Positions 54,013-63,969 of a stretch of DNA of 64,000 bases are shown here, one piece after another. The translations under genes were made by a program, and so were the position numbers. Origin of the DNA: Bradyrhizobium sp. WBAH42. GTDB lineage: Bacteria > Pseudomonadota > Alphaproteobacteria > Rhizobiales > Xanthobacteraceae. Position 1 is the first letter of the stretch. The number at the start of each line of letters is the position of its first letter. The notes under the pieces are model-generated. The model was given only the letters and a program-made list of their open reading frames with translations. It ran no database searches and was not told the origin of the DNA. The stretch is taken from assembly GCF_024585265.1 (NCBI RefSeq), contig NZ_CP036533.1, positions 310,001-374,000 of the forward strand. Reading direction: 5' to 3'.

Positions 54013-56013
54013 TTGGCGTTGAGAGGTCACAGACATCGGTGCTTGCGAACGGCCGCGGCGATTGCCACGGGCGTGCTGGCTTTTCCGACTGCCGGCCGCG
54101 CGGCCGATCTGCCGCTGAAGGCGCCGGCCTTGAGAGCGGTCTATGACTGGACCGGCCTCTATATCGGCGCGCATGCCGGCTACGGCCGCGGCTCGTCGCA
54201 TTTTGCGCTGAACGACGGCACCGCACTCAGCGACAGCGGCGTCTTCAGCGGCATGATCGGCGGCGTGCAGGCGGGCTACAATTACCGCCTCAACTCCGGC
54301 TGGCTGGTCGGCGTCGAAGGCGATTTTACGTTTCCCAACTACATCACGTCGAACTCGATCGTCTCGTTCCTGGCGACGCCCGCCAACACCGTCACGCAGC
54401 AATGGGACTACACCGCGAGCCTGCGCGGGCGCGTCGGCTACACCAGCGGTCCGTGGCTCGTCTATGCCACCGGCGGCTTTGCCTGGATGGGCGAGCGCTA
54501 TTTCGACGCGCCGGCCTCCGGCGCCGAAATCCCGAAGATCCTGAACACACGTCCTGGCTGGGTCGCAGGCGCCGGCGTCGAATACGGTTTCGCGCCGCAT
54601 TGGAGCGCGCGGCTCGAATATCTCTACAGCCGCTTCGATAGTGCCAACGTCGCCTTCTCCACGGGCGCGCAATACACGTCCTCGTCGCTCGACTTCCAGC
54701 AGGTCAGGCTCGGCCTCAACCGCAAGGTCGATTGGCCCGGCATGCCGGGCTATAACCCGAAGAGCTCGCTGATCGACACGGAATCGGATCGCTGGGAGAT
54801 CCACGGCCAGAGCACCTATCTGCCGCAAGGCTATCCATCGTTCCCCGCGCTCTATACCGGACCGAACTCGCTGTCGCCGTCGCGACAGGCCAAGGCGACG
54901 TGGAGCAACAGCCTGTTCCTGAACGCGCGGCTGTGGGACGGCGGCGAGGTCTATTACAATCCCGAGCTGCTGCAGGGATTTGGGCTCAACGACACGGTCG
55001 GTGCGGCCGGCTTCCCGAACGGCGAAGCGCAGAAATCGAACTTCCCCTACCCGCACTACAACACCTCGCGCCTGTTCGTGCGCCAAACCTTCGGCTTCGG
55101 CGGCGAGCAGGAAGAGCTGGCGAGCAGCCAGCTGCAGCTGGGACAGAAGGTCGACGTGTCGCGCCTCACCTTGCAGGCCGGCAAGTTCCCCGTGGTCGAC
55201 GTGTTCGACGGCAATGCCTATGCCAAGGACACCCGCAGGGATTTCATGAACTGGTCGCTCTGGGCGCCCGGCGCCTTCGATTATTCCGCCGACAAGGTCG
55301 GTCTCACCTACGGCGTCACGGCCGAACTCAACCAGAAGCAATGGGCGCTGCGCGGCGGCTATTTCCTGATGGTGTCGGAATCCAATTCGAATCATTTCGA
55401 CACCAGGGTCGGCGAGCGCGGCCAGTACGTGCTCGAGCTCGAGACGCGCTTCTCGCTGCTCGGCCAGCCCGGTAAGCTCAGGACCATCGGCTGGCTCGAC
55501 AGCGCCAATATGGGCAGCTTCCGCGAGACGCTGAACAATCCCGCGCTCAATCTCGACATCGCGCAGACCCGGCGCGGACGCCTGAAGTACGGCTATGTGC
55601 TCAATCTCGAGCAGGCGATCACCGACGATGTCGGGCTGTTCGGCCGCTGGAGCTGGAACGACGGCCGGTTCGAAACGCTGGCCTTCACCGACATTCATCG
55701 CAGCCTGTCCGCGGGCTTGTCGATCAAGGGCACGAGATGGGGCCGGCCGGACGACGTGATCGGCGTCGGCGGCGCGATCAACGCGATCTCGCAGGATTAT
55801 CGCGACTTCCTTGCCGCCGGCGGCCTCGGTGTCCTCGTCGGCGACGGCGCGCTGAACTACCGCAAGGAACGCATCCTCGAAACCTACTACGCCTATGCGG
55901 TGAACAAGAACATCACCCTCACCGCCGACTATCAGCTCATCGTCAACCCCGCCTACAACGCCGACCGCGGACCGGTGTCGGTGTTTTCGGGCCGGCTGCA
56001 CGGGGAGTTCTGA
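54013..56013 (+). CDS. Fused Omp25-like barrel and OprB-type carbohydrate porin
   Basis: The product has about 666 residues. A signal peptide ends in FPTAGRAADL. Residues 30-235 are an Omp25/31-like barrel (YDWTGLYIGAHAGYGRGSSH, MIGGVQAGYNYRLNSGWLVG, EYGFAPHWSARLEYLY). From about residue 250 a carbohydrate-selective porin of OprB type follows (NSLFLNARLWDGGEVYYNPE, QAGKFPVVDVFDGNAYAKDT, final LTADYQLIVNPAYNADRGPV and a terminal Phe). Each part would fill one outer-membrane barrel. No ATG fits; I prefer TTG 54013 with GGGGG eight bases upstream. It probably moves sugars across the outer membrane. Confidence 0.86.
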   Translation: MALRGHRHRCLRTAAAIATGVLAFPTAGRAADLPLKAPALRAVYDWTGLYIGAHAGYGRGSSHFALNDGTALSDSGVFSGMIGGVQAGYNYRLNSGWLVGVEGDFTFPNYITSNSIVSFLATPANTVTQQWDYTASLRGRVGYTSGPWLVYATGGFAWMGERYFDAPASGAEIPKILNTRPGWVAGAGVEYGFAPHWSARLEYLYSRFDSANVAFSTGAQYTSSSLDFQQVRLGLNRKVDWPGMPGYNPKSSLIDTESDRWEIHGQSTYLPQGYPSFPALYTGPNSLSPSRQAKATWSNSLFLNARLWDGGEVYYNPELLQGFGLNDTVGAAGFPNGEAQKSNFPYPHYNTSRLFVRQTFGFGGEQEELASSQLQLGQKVDVSRLTLQAGKFPVVDVFDGNAYAKDTRRDFMNWSLWAPGAFDYSADKVGLTYGVTAELNQKQWALRGGYFLMVSESNSNHFDTRVGERGQYVLELETRFSLLGQPGKLRTIGWLDSANMGSFRETLNNPALNLDIAQTRRGRLKYGYVLNLEQAITDDVGLFGRWSWNDGRFETLAFTDIHRSLSAGLSIKGTRWGRPDDVIGVGGAINAISQDYRDFLAAGGLGVLVGDGALNYRKERILETYYAYAVNKNITLTADYQLIVNPAYNADRGPVSVFSGRLHGEF

Positions 56014-56021
56014 GCTGCGGC

Positions 56022-56765
56022 TCAGAACAGGAGCGCAACACCCGAGACGAACAGCAGCGCCAGCACGATCTTGCGGAACGCGGCCTCGTCGATCCGGCCG
56101 AACAGTTTCAGCCCGAGCCAGGTGCCGGCGAACAGAAACGGCACGCCGAGCGCGAACAGCTTCGCCGTGTCTGATGTGAGCGATCCGTTGGCACCGAGCC
56201 AGAACGCCGCCATGGCGAATACCACGACGGCGACCGGCTGGAACGTGGCACGCTGCGCGTCCTTGGGCAGGCCGCGCAAATTACACCAGATGGTGACGAC
56301 GATGCCGGCAAGGCCCGTCAGCCCGCCAAGCAGGCCGTTGACGAAGCCGACCGTCATGTCAACGGCCGGCGGCACGACGACCGCGAGTTTGAGCTGCGGC
56401 CGGAAGAATGCATAGAGGCTGTAGGCGATCAGGACAGCTCCGACCGCGATGCGAACACTCTTCGGATCGGCCCAGGTCAGGAGTGACACCCCGGCCGGCA
56501 CGCCGATGACTGCACCGACGATGAAGGGCCACAGCCGGTGCCAGTCGAGCGCGCTGCGCAACTTCCAGACCGAATAGCCCTGCACCAGAAGGCCGAAGCC
56601 GACGATCAGGCTGGTACTTTGAAGCGGCGTCAGCACGTAAAGCCACAACGATGCCGCGACCAAGCCGAAGGCGAAGCCGGAGAGGCCGGCGACGAACGCG
56701 CCGGCGAAGGTGGCCAACAGAAAGAGCGGAAGCTCGATTGCGATCCCGTCCATTGCTCGCTCCAT
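56022..56765 (-). CDS. TauE/SafE family membrane transporter
   Basis: The 247-residue polytopic protein starts MERAMDGIAIELPLFLLATF; the GAFVAGLSGFAFGLVAASLW segment is the family N-terminal repeat, mirrored by VGFVNGLLGGLTGLAGIVVT in the second half. It is not closely like the TauE/SafE protein at 2099-2878. It may export sulfite or small organic anions. It is convergent with the porin gene, nine bases away. Confidence 0.87.
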   Translation of the reverse strand: MERAMDGIAIELPLFLLATFAGAFVAGLSGFAFGLVAASLWLYVLTPLQSTSLIVGFGLLVQGYSVWKLRSALDWHRLWPFIVGAVIGVPAGVSLLTWADPKSVRIAVGAVLIAYSLYAFFRPQLKLAVVVPPAVDMTVGFVNGLLGGLTGLAGIVVTIWCNLRGLPKDAQRATFQPVAVVVFAMAAFWLGANGSLTSDTAKLFALGVPFLFAGTWLGLKLFGRIDEAAFRKIVLALLFVSGVALLF

Positions 56766-56869
56766 AGATCAGCGAGCAGCGCTTGCGTGGGATCACCACT
56801 TCACGGGGAGGCTGCGACATCCCCGGGATGCAAGTCTAGGTGAAGCGGCCTCTTTGCACAATGACCTCG

Positions 56870-58945
56870 TTACGCCGCGCGGATCGCGTCGAGGAATTTT
56901 CCGACCTCGGTCTTGAGCCGGCTGCTTTCGCCCGAGAGCGACCTTGCCGATGCGAGCACGTTGGAGGAGGCCGATCCGGTTTGGCTCGCGCCGCGCTGCA
57001 CGTCGACGATGCTGGCCGAGACCTGCTGGGTGCCGCGCGCGGCCTGCTGCACGTTGCGTGAGATCTCGCGCGTCGCCGCGCCCTGCTCCTCGACCGCTGC
57101 GGCGATTGCGGACGCGATCTCGGACATGCGGGAGATGGTGTCGCCGATCGACTTGATGGCGCCGACGGAGTCTTCGGTGGCGGCCTGGATCCCTGCGATC
57201 TGCTGGCTGATCTCGCCGGTGGCCTTGGCGGTCTGCTCGGCCAGCGCCTTGACCTCGGAGGCGACGACGGCAAAGCCGCGACCGGCCTCGCCGGCGCGCG
57301 CCGCCTCGATGGTGGCATTGAGCGCCAGAAGATTGGTCTGGCCCGCGATCTGGCTGATGAGCTCGACGACGTCGCCGATCCGGCCTGCGGCCCTGGCGAG
57401 CTCGCCGACATGCTCGTTGGTCCGCCCCGCCTGCTGCACGGCCTCGCCGGCGATGCGCGCGGAGTCCTGAACCTGGCGGCTGATCTCGTCGACCGACGAG
57501 GCCATCTCCTCGGCCGCGGCGGCAACGGTCTGCACGTTGGTGGAGGCCTGCTCGGAGGCGGCAGCGACGGTCGCCGTGACCTTTTCCGATTGCTCAGCCG
57601 AGCTCGTCAGCGTTCCCGCGGAGGCTTCCAGCTCGGAGGATGCCGACGAGACGGTGTTGATGACGTCGCCGATCATGGCTTCGAACTCACGCGCGACCTG
57701 ATCCATGCGCTGGCTGCGCTTCAGCTTCGCTTCCGCTTCGGTCGCGGCCGCCTCGTCGGCGGACTTCTTGGCGAGCAGCGAATCCTTGAAATGCTGGAGC
57801 GAGCCGGCGACCTGGCCGATCTCGTCGCTGCGGCCCGTCGCGGGAATCTCGACCTCGTGCTGTCCTACGGCGAGCGCTCCGATCACGTCGGCGATCCGCC
57901 CGAGCGGCGTCACCACGCGCCTGCGCAGCATGATGGTCACGCCACCGAGCGTGCCGAGCAGGGCCAGCACGGCGATTCCGGCGAGCGCGAGCATCGCCAG
58001 CGCGCCGTCGCGCGCGGCCGAGGCACGCTCGGCGGCTTCCGCCAGCGCAGCATCGCGCACGCCGTAGAACATCTGGATGGCCGGGACGATGACCTTCGCC
58101 AGCTCGTCGGCGGTGATGCCGTACTTGCCGTCGCTCTTCGCCGCAGGCATCTCCTTCTCCACGACCGAGGCTGCTTTTCCAAAATAGGATTCCGTCGCGG
58201 CCTTCAGCGTCGTGGCGATCCGGGGCGGATTGCCGAGCTGCTCCATACCGGCTTCGATGCGCTCACGGTCGGCTTCGACGCGTCCCTGCATGCGATCCAT
58301 CAGCGCGAATTCGGCCGCCGCCAGGGGGCGGCGTGCGGACAGCGCCGGCGACAATGTGGCCGCGCGGCTGCCGGCCGAAACGCGCAGATCCTGCGCCGTT
58401 CGCGCCAGGCTCAAGAGCGCGGCGAGCGAGGAATCGGCATTGACGACCTGTCCTTCGAGCCGGTTCATGATGGGCTCGATGTTGCTGATAACCTCGGCAA
58501 CGGCAGGCAGGAAGCCCTTGACCACAGCGCTGTCGCGCGCCGCAAGGGGAACGCTCATTGCGCGATCGGCCGCCGTGTAAACGTCCTTGAGCCGACGGGC
58601 GGCGCGATCCAGGATTTCGATCATCGCGGCGCCGTCATCGACCGCCATGAGCGCGCGTCTTGCGGCCTCGAATCCGGCATCGGCCGCTTTCGCCGCCTTC
58701 CCGGCAGCTTCGGTCTGCGCCTGCGTTGCCGCGCCTTCCTGGAAGATGGGGGTGATGTAGGGCGCACGAAGGCCAGCGACGTGCTGGCTCACTATTAGCA
58801 TCGCACCGAACGCTTCCACCGTCTTGATCGCGTCGGAGCGGTTCGTGAAGATGCGCGTCTGCGGTATAAGCACCTCGGCGCCGAGAATGACTGCAAACAC
58901 CGTCACCGTCAGCATCGACAGCGCGAAAAGCTTCCCGATCCGCAT
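56870..58945 (-). CDS. Methyl-accepting chemotaxis protein
   Basis: The 691-residue inner-membrane receptor has a first membrane helix at [20 protein letters not shown] and a second near residue 315 ([20 protein letters not shown]). Between them lies a helical periplasmic sensor domain of about 280 residues. A HAMP domain follows ([20 protein letters not shown]), then the MCP signalling hairpin with the conserved tip [20 protein letters not shown] and [15 protein letters not shown]. Ligand unknown. Chemotaxis genes are not otherwise present here. Confidence 0.92.
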   Translation of the reverse strand: MRIGKLFALSMLTVTVFAVILGAEVLIPQTRIFTNRSDAIKTVEAFGAMLIVSQHVAGLRAPYITPIFQEGAATQAQTEAAGKAAKAADAGFEAARRALMAVDDGAAMIEILDRAARRLKDVYTAADRAMSVPLAARDSAVVKGFLPAVAEVISNIEPIMNRLEGQVVNADSSLAALLSLARTAQDLRVSAGSRAATLSPALSARRPLAAAEFALMDRMQGRVEADRERIEAGMEQLGNPPRIATTLKAATESYFGKAASVVEKEMPAAKSDGKYGITADELAKVIVPAIQMFYGVRDAALAEAAERASAARDGALAMLALAGIAVLALLGTLGGVTIMLRRRVVTPLGRIADVIGALAVGQHEVEIPATGRSDEIGQVAGSLQHFKDSLLAKKSADEAAATEAEAKLKRSQRMDQVAREFEAMIGDVINTVSSASSELEASAGTLTSSAEQSEKVTATVAAASEQASTNVQTVAAAAEEMASSVDEISRQVQDSARIAGEAVQQAGRTNEHVGELARAAGRIGDVVELISQIAGQTNLLALNATIEAARAGEAGRGFAVVASEVKALAEQTAKATGEISQQIAGIQAATEDSVGAIKSIGDTISRMSEIASAIAAAVEEQGAATREISRNVQQAARGTQQVSASIVDVQRGASQTGSASSNVLASARSLSGESSRLKTEVGKFLDAIRAA

Positions 58946-59181
58946 CCTCAGGTCTCCGAATATTATTTCTGCAAGCGCGAAAACTAGCCGCCGGCCACTA
59001 AGGGCTCGTTAAGCAACGGTCCGTAGTTCCGCGGGGTGGCGGGTCATCGCGGGACCCCTTGGCACGCTGTCCGGTTCCCTTTGCCCGACGAATGCGCAGA
59101 ATCGCCAGCACTTCCGCACCGAATACCTATATCAATGGCTTGCGCCGGCCCCGGTCACACTTGCTTACCTCCGGAACGTCA

Positions 59182-60477
59182 ATGCTTTCGCTCGAACTCG
59201 TCATCGTCGTCGTCCTGATCGTCATCAACGGCCTGCTCTCGATGTCCGAGCTGGCCGTGGTCTCGTCCCGTCCGGCACGGCTGTCGCTGCTCGCGGCCAA
59301 GGGCGTGCGCGGCGCCGAACGGGCGCTGACGCTGGCGGCCGATCCCGGCAAGTTCCTGTCCACGGTGCAGATCGGCATCACGCTGGTCGGCGTGCTCTCC
59401 GGCGCGTTCTCCGGCGCCACGCTCGGGCAGCGGCTGACGCAATGGCTGCTCGAGTTCGGTCTGGCCCCCGGCATTGCCGAGATCGTCGGCGTCGGCATCG
59501 TGGTCACTCTCATCACCTACGCCACCCTGATCGTCGGCGAGCTGGTGCCGAAGCAGGTGGCGCTGCGCGACCCCGAAAGCATCGCGGTGCGGGTCGCGCC
59601 GGCGATGCACGCGCTTGCGAAAATATCGCTGCCGCTGGTCTTTCTGCTCGACATCTCCGGCAAGCTGATCCTCGCGCTGCTCGGCCGCGGCGGCAAGGCC
59701 GAGGAGAAGGTCTCGGAGGACGAGATCCATCACCTCGTCAGCGAGGCCGAGAGCGCCGGCGTGCTCGAGCCCGGCGAGAAGGAGATGATCGCCGGCGTGA
59801 TGCGGCTCGGCGACCGGCCGGTCGGCGCGGTCATGACGCCGCGCACCGAGGTCGACGAGATCGACCTGAACGACGATCCCGCCGCCGTCCAGGAGATCAT
59901 CGCCAAGAGCCCGCATTCGCGCTTTCCCGTCTCCGACGGCGACCGCGACAAGCCGATCGGCGTGCTCCAGGCCAAGGACCTGCTGGTCGCCTACATGAAC
60001 GAACGCAACCCGGACTTGCGCGCGCTCGTGCGCGAGGCGCCCGGCATCCCGGTGTCGGCAGATGCGCGCGACGTGCTGACCATCCTGAAAGCGGCGCCCG
60101 TTCACGTCGGGCTCGTCTACGACGAATACGGCGCGTTCGAAGGCATGGTGACGGCCGCCGACATCCTCGAGTCGATCGTCGGCGCCTTTCATTCCGAGGA
60201 AGGACCGCCCGAGCCGGCCTTCATCCGGCGCGACGACGATTCGCTGCTGATCTCCGGCTGGATGCCGGTCGACGAGTTCGGCGAGCTGCTCGGCATCGAG
60301 CTGCCGCCGCATCGCTACAACACAGTCGCAGGCCTCGTGCTGCAACAGTTCAGCATGCTGCCCAATGTCGGCGACGCCTTCGATTTCGGCGGCTGGCACA
60401 TCGAGGTGGTCGATCTCGACGGGCGGCGGATCGACAAGATCTTGGCCAGCCGGCTGGGCGAGCAGGCGGCGGCGTGA
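59182..60477 (+). CDS. CNNM/CBS/CorC-HlyC family membrane protein
   Basis: The protein has 431 residues. The N-terminal CNNM transmembrane domain has four helices (LSLELVIVVVLIVINGLLSM, STVQIGITLVGVLSGAFSGA, GIVVTLITYATLIVGELVPK). Two CBS domains follow (VMTPRTEVDEIDLNDDPAAV; VPVSADARDVLTILKAAPV region with YDEYGAFEGMVTAADILE), then a CorC_HlyC domain (PVDEFGELLGIELPPHRYNT). The family includes Mg2+/Co2+ exporters once called hemolysins. ATG 59182 opens directly with the membrane domain. Confidence 0.92.
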   Translation: MLSLELVIVVVLIVINGLLSMSELAVVSSRPARLSLLAAKGVRGAERALTLAADPGKFLSTVQIGITLVGVLSGAFSGATLGQRLTQWLLEFGLAPGIAEIVGVGIVVTLITYATLIVGELVPKQVALRDPESIAVRVAPAMHALAKISLPLVFLLDISGKLILALLGRGGKAEEKVSEDEIHHLVSEAESAGVLEPGEKEMIAGVMRLGDRPVGAVMTPRTEVDEIDLNDDPAAVQEIIAKSPHSRFPVSDGDRDKPIGVLQAKDLLVAYMNERNPDLRALVREAPGIPVSADARDVLTILKAAPVHVGLVYDEYGAFEGMVTAADILESIVGAFHSEEGPPEPAFIRRDDDSLLISGWMPVDEFGELLGIELPPHRYNTVAGLVLQQFSMLPNVGDAFDFGGWHIEVVDLDGRRIDKILASRLGEQAAA

Positions 60478-60484
60478 GCGCGCC

Positions 60485-60724
60485 TCACCCGAACCGCACC
60501 CCGATCCGCTTTTCCTTGCGCCAGACCACGGTGCAGCGCAGATGCCTGCCGTCGGCCTGAACGAACAGGGTGAAATGATCTGGAATGCCGACGGGGCTGG
60601 TGACGTCGAGTGCGGCGCCGGTGTCGGAGAGATTGCGGACGGTGCAGTCGATCGCGCCGCCGCCGAACTCGATCGTTCCGGCCTTCAGCACGCGATGTCG
60701 GGCTTTGTCGCGTCGCTCGTCCAT
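60485..60724 (-). CDS. PilZ domain protein
   Basis: The protein has 79 residues. RRDKARHRV gives the Rxxx(x)R part and NLSDTGAAL the N/DxSxxG part of the cyclic-di-GMP-binding motif; the rest forms the beta-barrel ending VVWRKEKRIGVRFG. It is a free-standing PilZ, probably a c-di-GMP effector for motility or surface growth. It lies convergent to the CorC-type gene. Confidence 0.9.
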   Translation of the reverse strand: MDERRDKARHRVLKAGTIEFGGGAIDCTVRNLSDTGAALDVTSPVGIPDHFTLFVQADGRHLRCTVVWRKEKRIGVRFG

Positions 60725-60821
60725 GGGGCAAATCTACACCCAAAGTTGAACCAGAGGTTAAACCCACCCTCCGCTCTCGGCAATTTGACGCCTCTGGCCT
60801 GCGGCAGCGGCGGCCGGAATG

Positions 60822-62447
60822 TCACAGCGCGGGCTGGAACGTCTCGGCGCGCGCCATCTGCCAGGCGTCGCGGAACCGCGGGTCTTCCGTGCCTTCGAGC
60901 AGCTCGCCCGGACGCAGCGCCGGATAGAGCTGCGCGAAGGACTTCACCTGGGTCGTCGACGTCCGTTGGCTGAAATGGATCGGCCGCAGCTGCTGCGGAT
61001 GTTCGAGGCCGGCCGCAGCGATCAATTCGGTCAGCGAGTGCAGCGTGGCGTGGTGATAATTGTGCACGCGATCGATCTTGAGCGGCACGTAGAGCGCGCG
61101 CGCCCGCGTTGGGTCCTGCGTCGCCACCCCCGTCGGGCAGCGATCGGTGTGGCAGCTCAACGACTGGATGCAGCCGAGCGAGAACATGAAGCCGCGCGCC
61201 GAGTTGCAATAGTCGGCGCCGATCGCCATCGCCCGCGCCATGTCGAAGGCGGTGGCGATCTTGCCGGAGGCGCCGATCTTGATGCGGTCGCGCGCATTGA
61301 TGCCGACCAGCGCATTGTGGACGAAACTGACGCCCTCGCGCATCGGCATGCCCAGATGATCCATGAACTCCAGCGGCGCCGCGCCGGTGCCGCCCTCATT
61401 GCCGTCGACGACGATGAAATCCGGATAGATCCCGGTCTGAAGCATCGCCTTGCAGATCGCCAGGAACTCCCAGGGATGGCCGATGCACAGCTTGAAGCCG
61501 GCCGGCTTGCCGCCGGAGAGGCGGCGCATCTCGGCGATGAACTGCATCATGCCGACAGGCGTGGAGAACGCGCGGTGCGAGGCCGGCGAGATGCAATCCT
61601 CGCCCATCGCGACGCCGCGGATCTTGGAGATCTCCTCGGAGACCTTGGCCGCCGGCAGCACGCCGCCATGGCCGGGCTTGGCACCCTGGCTGATCTTGAG
61701 CTCGACCATCTTGATCTGGTCGTCGCCGGCGACGCGCGCGAACGCTTCGGGATCGAAGCTGCCGTCGAGATGACGGCAACCGAAATAGCCGGAGCCGATC
61801 TCCCAGATGATGTCGCCGCCCATTTCGCGGTGATAGGGGCTGACGCCGCCCTCGCCGGTGTCGTGCGCGAAGCCGCCCTGCCTGGCACCGGCATTCAATG
61901 CCCGCACCGCATTCGGGCTGAGCGCGCCGAAGCTCATCGCCGAGATGTTGAACACCGAGGCCGAATAGGGCCTTGCGCAATCCGGTCCACCGATCACGAC
62001 ACGGAATTTCTCCGTGGCATGCGCCTTCGGCGAGACCGAGTGATGCATCCACTCGTAGCCCTCGCGATAGACGTCCTCCTGTGTGCCGAATGGGCGCTTG
62101 TCGAGCTCCATCTTGGCGCGCTGATAGACCACCGCGCGGGTGTCGCGCGAGAACGGCATGCCGTCCTTCTCGCTCTCGAAGAAATATTGCCGCATCTCCG
62201 GGCGGATTTCTTCGAGCAGGAAGCGGATATGCGCGGAAATCGGATAATTGCGCAGCACCGCGTGGCTCTTCTGCAGGAGATCGCGGACGCCGAGCAGGGT
62301 CAGCGCGCCGAAGATCAGGATCGGGATCAGCAGGATGTCGAAGATCTTGCGGTCGGCGATGCCGACGCCGATCAGGAGCGCGGTGACCACCGCGCAGATC
62401 GTCAGCACGATGAAGCGCGGCGAGAAGGGCAGCAGCAGGGTTTCCAT
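60822..62447 (-). CDS. FMN-binding glutamate synthase-like protein with membrane anchor
   Basis: The protein has 541 residues. N-terminal membrane segments (FIVLTICAVVTALLIGVGIA and IFDILLIPILIFGALTLLGV) precede a glutamate-synthase central/FMN domain: FNISAMSFGALSPNAVRALN, then GEGGVSPYH, MVELKISQGAKPGHGG, DGNEGGTGAAPLEFMDHLG and GCIQSLSCHTDRCPTGVATQ, whose cysteines hold the 3Fe-4S cluster. It lacks the amidotransferase domain. ATG 62447 has AGGAGGGG upstream; an ATG at 62543 is possible. Membrane-anchored GltS-like proteins of unknown substrate are common in alphaproteobacteria. Confidence 0.9.
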   Translation of the reverse strand: METLLLPFSPRFIVLTICAVVTALLIGVGIADRKIFDILLIPILIFGALTLLGVRDLLQKSHAVLRNYPISAHIRFLLEEIRPEMRQYFFESEKDGMPFSRDTRAVVYQRAKMELDKRPFGTQEDVYREGYEWMHHSVSPKAHATEKFRVVIGGPDCARPYSASVFNISAMSFGALSPNAVRALNAGARQGGFAHDTGEGGVSPYHREMGGDIIWEIGSGYFGCRHLDGSFDPEAFARVAGDDQIKMVELKISQGAKPGHGGVLPAAKVSEEISKIRGVAMGEDCISPASHRAFSTPVGMMQFIAEMRRLSGGKPAGFKLCIGHPWEFLAICKAMLQTGIYPDFIVVDGNEGGTGAAPLEFMDHLGMPMREGVSFVHNALVGINARDRIKIGASGKIATAFDMARAMAIGADYCNSARGFMFSLGCIQSLSCHTDRCPTGVATQDPTRARALYVPLKIDRVHNYHHATLHSLTELIAAAGLEHPQQLRPIHFSQRTSTTQVKSFAQLYPALRPGELLEGTEDPRFRDAWQMARAETFQPAL

Positions 62448-62822
62448 GATCCCCTCCTCCGCCAGCGGCAGGCGTTTCGGGGATGCATGCGTCTTGGTGT
62501 CGTCGGCCACGTTTCCGATCCTCTCGCCAGCAGAAGGCGTCACGATACGCCCGCGCTTGTCATACGGATATGACGCCGCCCTTGTTTCAGGCTAGCGAAT
62601 TCGGTCGAGACAAATCAATCAGCCGGATGGACGGGTTTTGCAGTGCAGCAGAGGGACGGGTTAGGCGGCAAGCGGCCGCAACCAAGCAGTGTCCCGGGCA
62701 AGCGCAAGCGCAGACCCCGGACCCAGAATGCAACGCCAAGCGATGCGGAGAGATGGGCCCCGGCTCTGCAGCGGACCGCCGAAGGGGCGCTGCGCTGCGT
62801 CCGGGGCACGATGGCGTGGCGC

Positions 62823-63596
62823 TCAGCGCTCGACGAAGGCCTTCTCGATCACGAAATGGCCGGGCTTGTTGCCGCTGCCTTCGACGAAGTCGCGGCTCTC
62901 GAACATCGCCTTCAGCTCTTCGAGCATCGCCGGGCTGCCGCACATCATGATGCGGTCGGTTGCGATGTCCAGCGGGCCTTGCCCGATGTCGTTGAAGATC
63001 TGCTCGGAGCTGATCAGATCGGTGATGCGGCCGCGGTTCCGGAACGGCTCGCGGGTCACGGTCGGGTAGTAGACGAGCTTGTCTGCGAGCAGCTCGCCGA
63101 ACAGCTCATCCTCGCGCAGGGTCGCAACCAGCTTCTCGCCATAGGCGAGCTCGGAGACCTGGCGGCAGCCATGCACCAGCACGATCGTTTCGAACTGCTC
63201 GTAGACCTCGGGGTCCTTGATCAGGCTGGCGAACGGCGCAAGGCCGGTGCCGGTCGAGAGCAGCATCAGCCGCTTGCCGGGAAGCAAATTGTCGGTGATC
63301 AGCGTGCCGGTCGCCTTGCGGCCGACCAGGATGGTGTCGCCTTCCTTGATCTTCTGCAGGCGCGAGGTCAGCGGACCGTCCTGCACCTTGATCGAGAAGA
63401 ACTCGAGCTCTTCCTCGTGGTTGGCGCTCGCCATGCTGTAGGCGCGCAGCAGCGGCCGGCCATCGACCTCGAGGCCGATCATGGCGAACTGGCCGTTCTG
63501 GAACCGGAAGCCGGTGTCGCGGGTGGCGCGGAAGCTGAACAGCGTGTCGGTCCAGTGGTGGACGGAAAGAACCTTCTCTCGGTAAAACGCGCTCAT
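62823..63596 (-). CDS. fpr: Ferredoxin-NADP reductase
   Basis: The protein has 257 residues. The FAD-binding RAYSMASANH motif, the NADP site LLSTGTGLAPFASLI, and MMCGSPAMLEEL are present, and the C-terminus GHFVIEKAFVER matches the alphaproteobacterial Fpr type ending in an extra residue after the Val-Glu pair. It shuttles electrons between NADPH and ferredoxin or flavodoxin, in redox stress and iron-sulfur supply. ATG 63596 starts MSAFYREKVLSVHHWTD. Confidence 0.95.
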   Translation of the reverse strand: MSAFYREKVLSVHHWTDTLFSFRATRDTGFRFQNGQFAMIGLEVDGRPLLRAYSMASANHEEELEFFSIKVQDGPLTSRLQKIKEGDTILVGRKATGTLITDNLLPGKRLMLLSTGTGLAPFASLIKDPEVYEQFETIVLVHGCRQVSELAYGEKLVATLREDELFGELLADKLVYYPTVTREPFRNRGRITDLISSEQIFNDIGQGPLDIATDRIMMCGSPAMLEELKAMFESRDFVEGSGNKPGHFVIEKAFVER

Positions 63597-63969
63597 GATT
63601 TTCGATATTCCGAATAGCTGCGGTTTTAGGGCAAAAGCGTTGCCCGGCCCTGAAACGGGGCGGTCACCATTTGCCATGGCGGAGGATTTCGCGTGTGTGA
63701 TCTACGCCATTGAGACCAATAATCAACCTCGTTTCGGATGCAATTGATGCCGGTCAAACCGGCATTTGCGGCAGAACTGGTCACATCATTAAGGAATCTG
63801 CTGCCTGGCGCGCGCGGAGGATAATTTCTTTTCCCTCGCGGGCTTCATTGCAGCACTTAATTTCCGCCGCGCTCGCGGGAATTTCATTAAGAATAGCTCT
63901 GATTTTCACCCGGTTTGGCGCCGATGCCCGCATTTTTGCGGCTTTTGGCGCCAGGGACGACGAAACACC
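63597..63969. other. Divergent promoter region
   Basis: An AT-rich region upstream of fpr, with a GATGCCGGTCAAACCGGCAT inverted repeat at about 63745-63765. Otherwise nothing recognisable. Confidence 0.5.

Noticed and set aside
53872..56001. A 709-codon open frame on the minus strand
   Set aside because: It is the antisense shadow of the Omp25-OprB gene, with no recognisable domain.
60819..62573. A 584-codon open frame on the plus strand
   Set aside because: Antisense of the glutamate-synthase-like gene, without homology.
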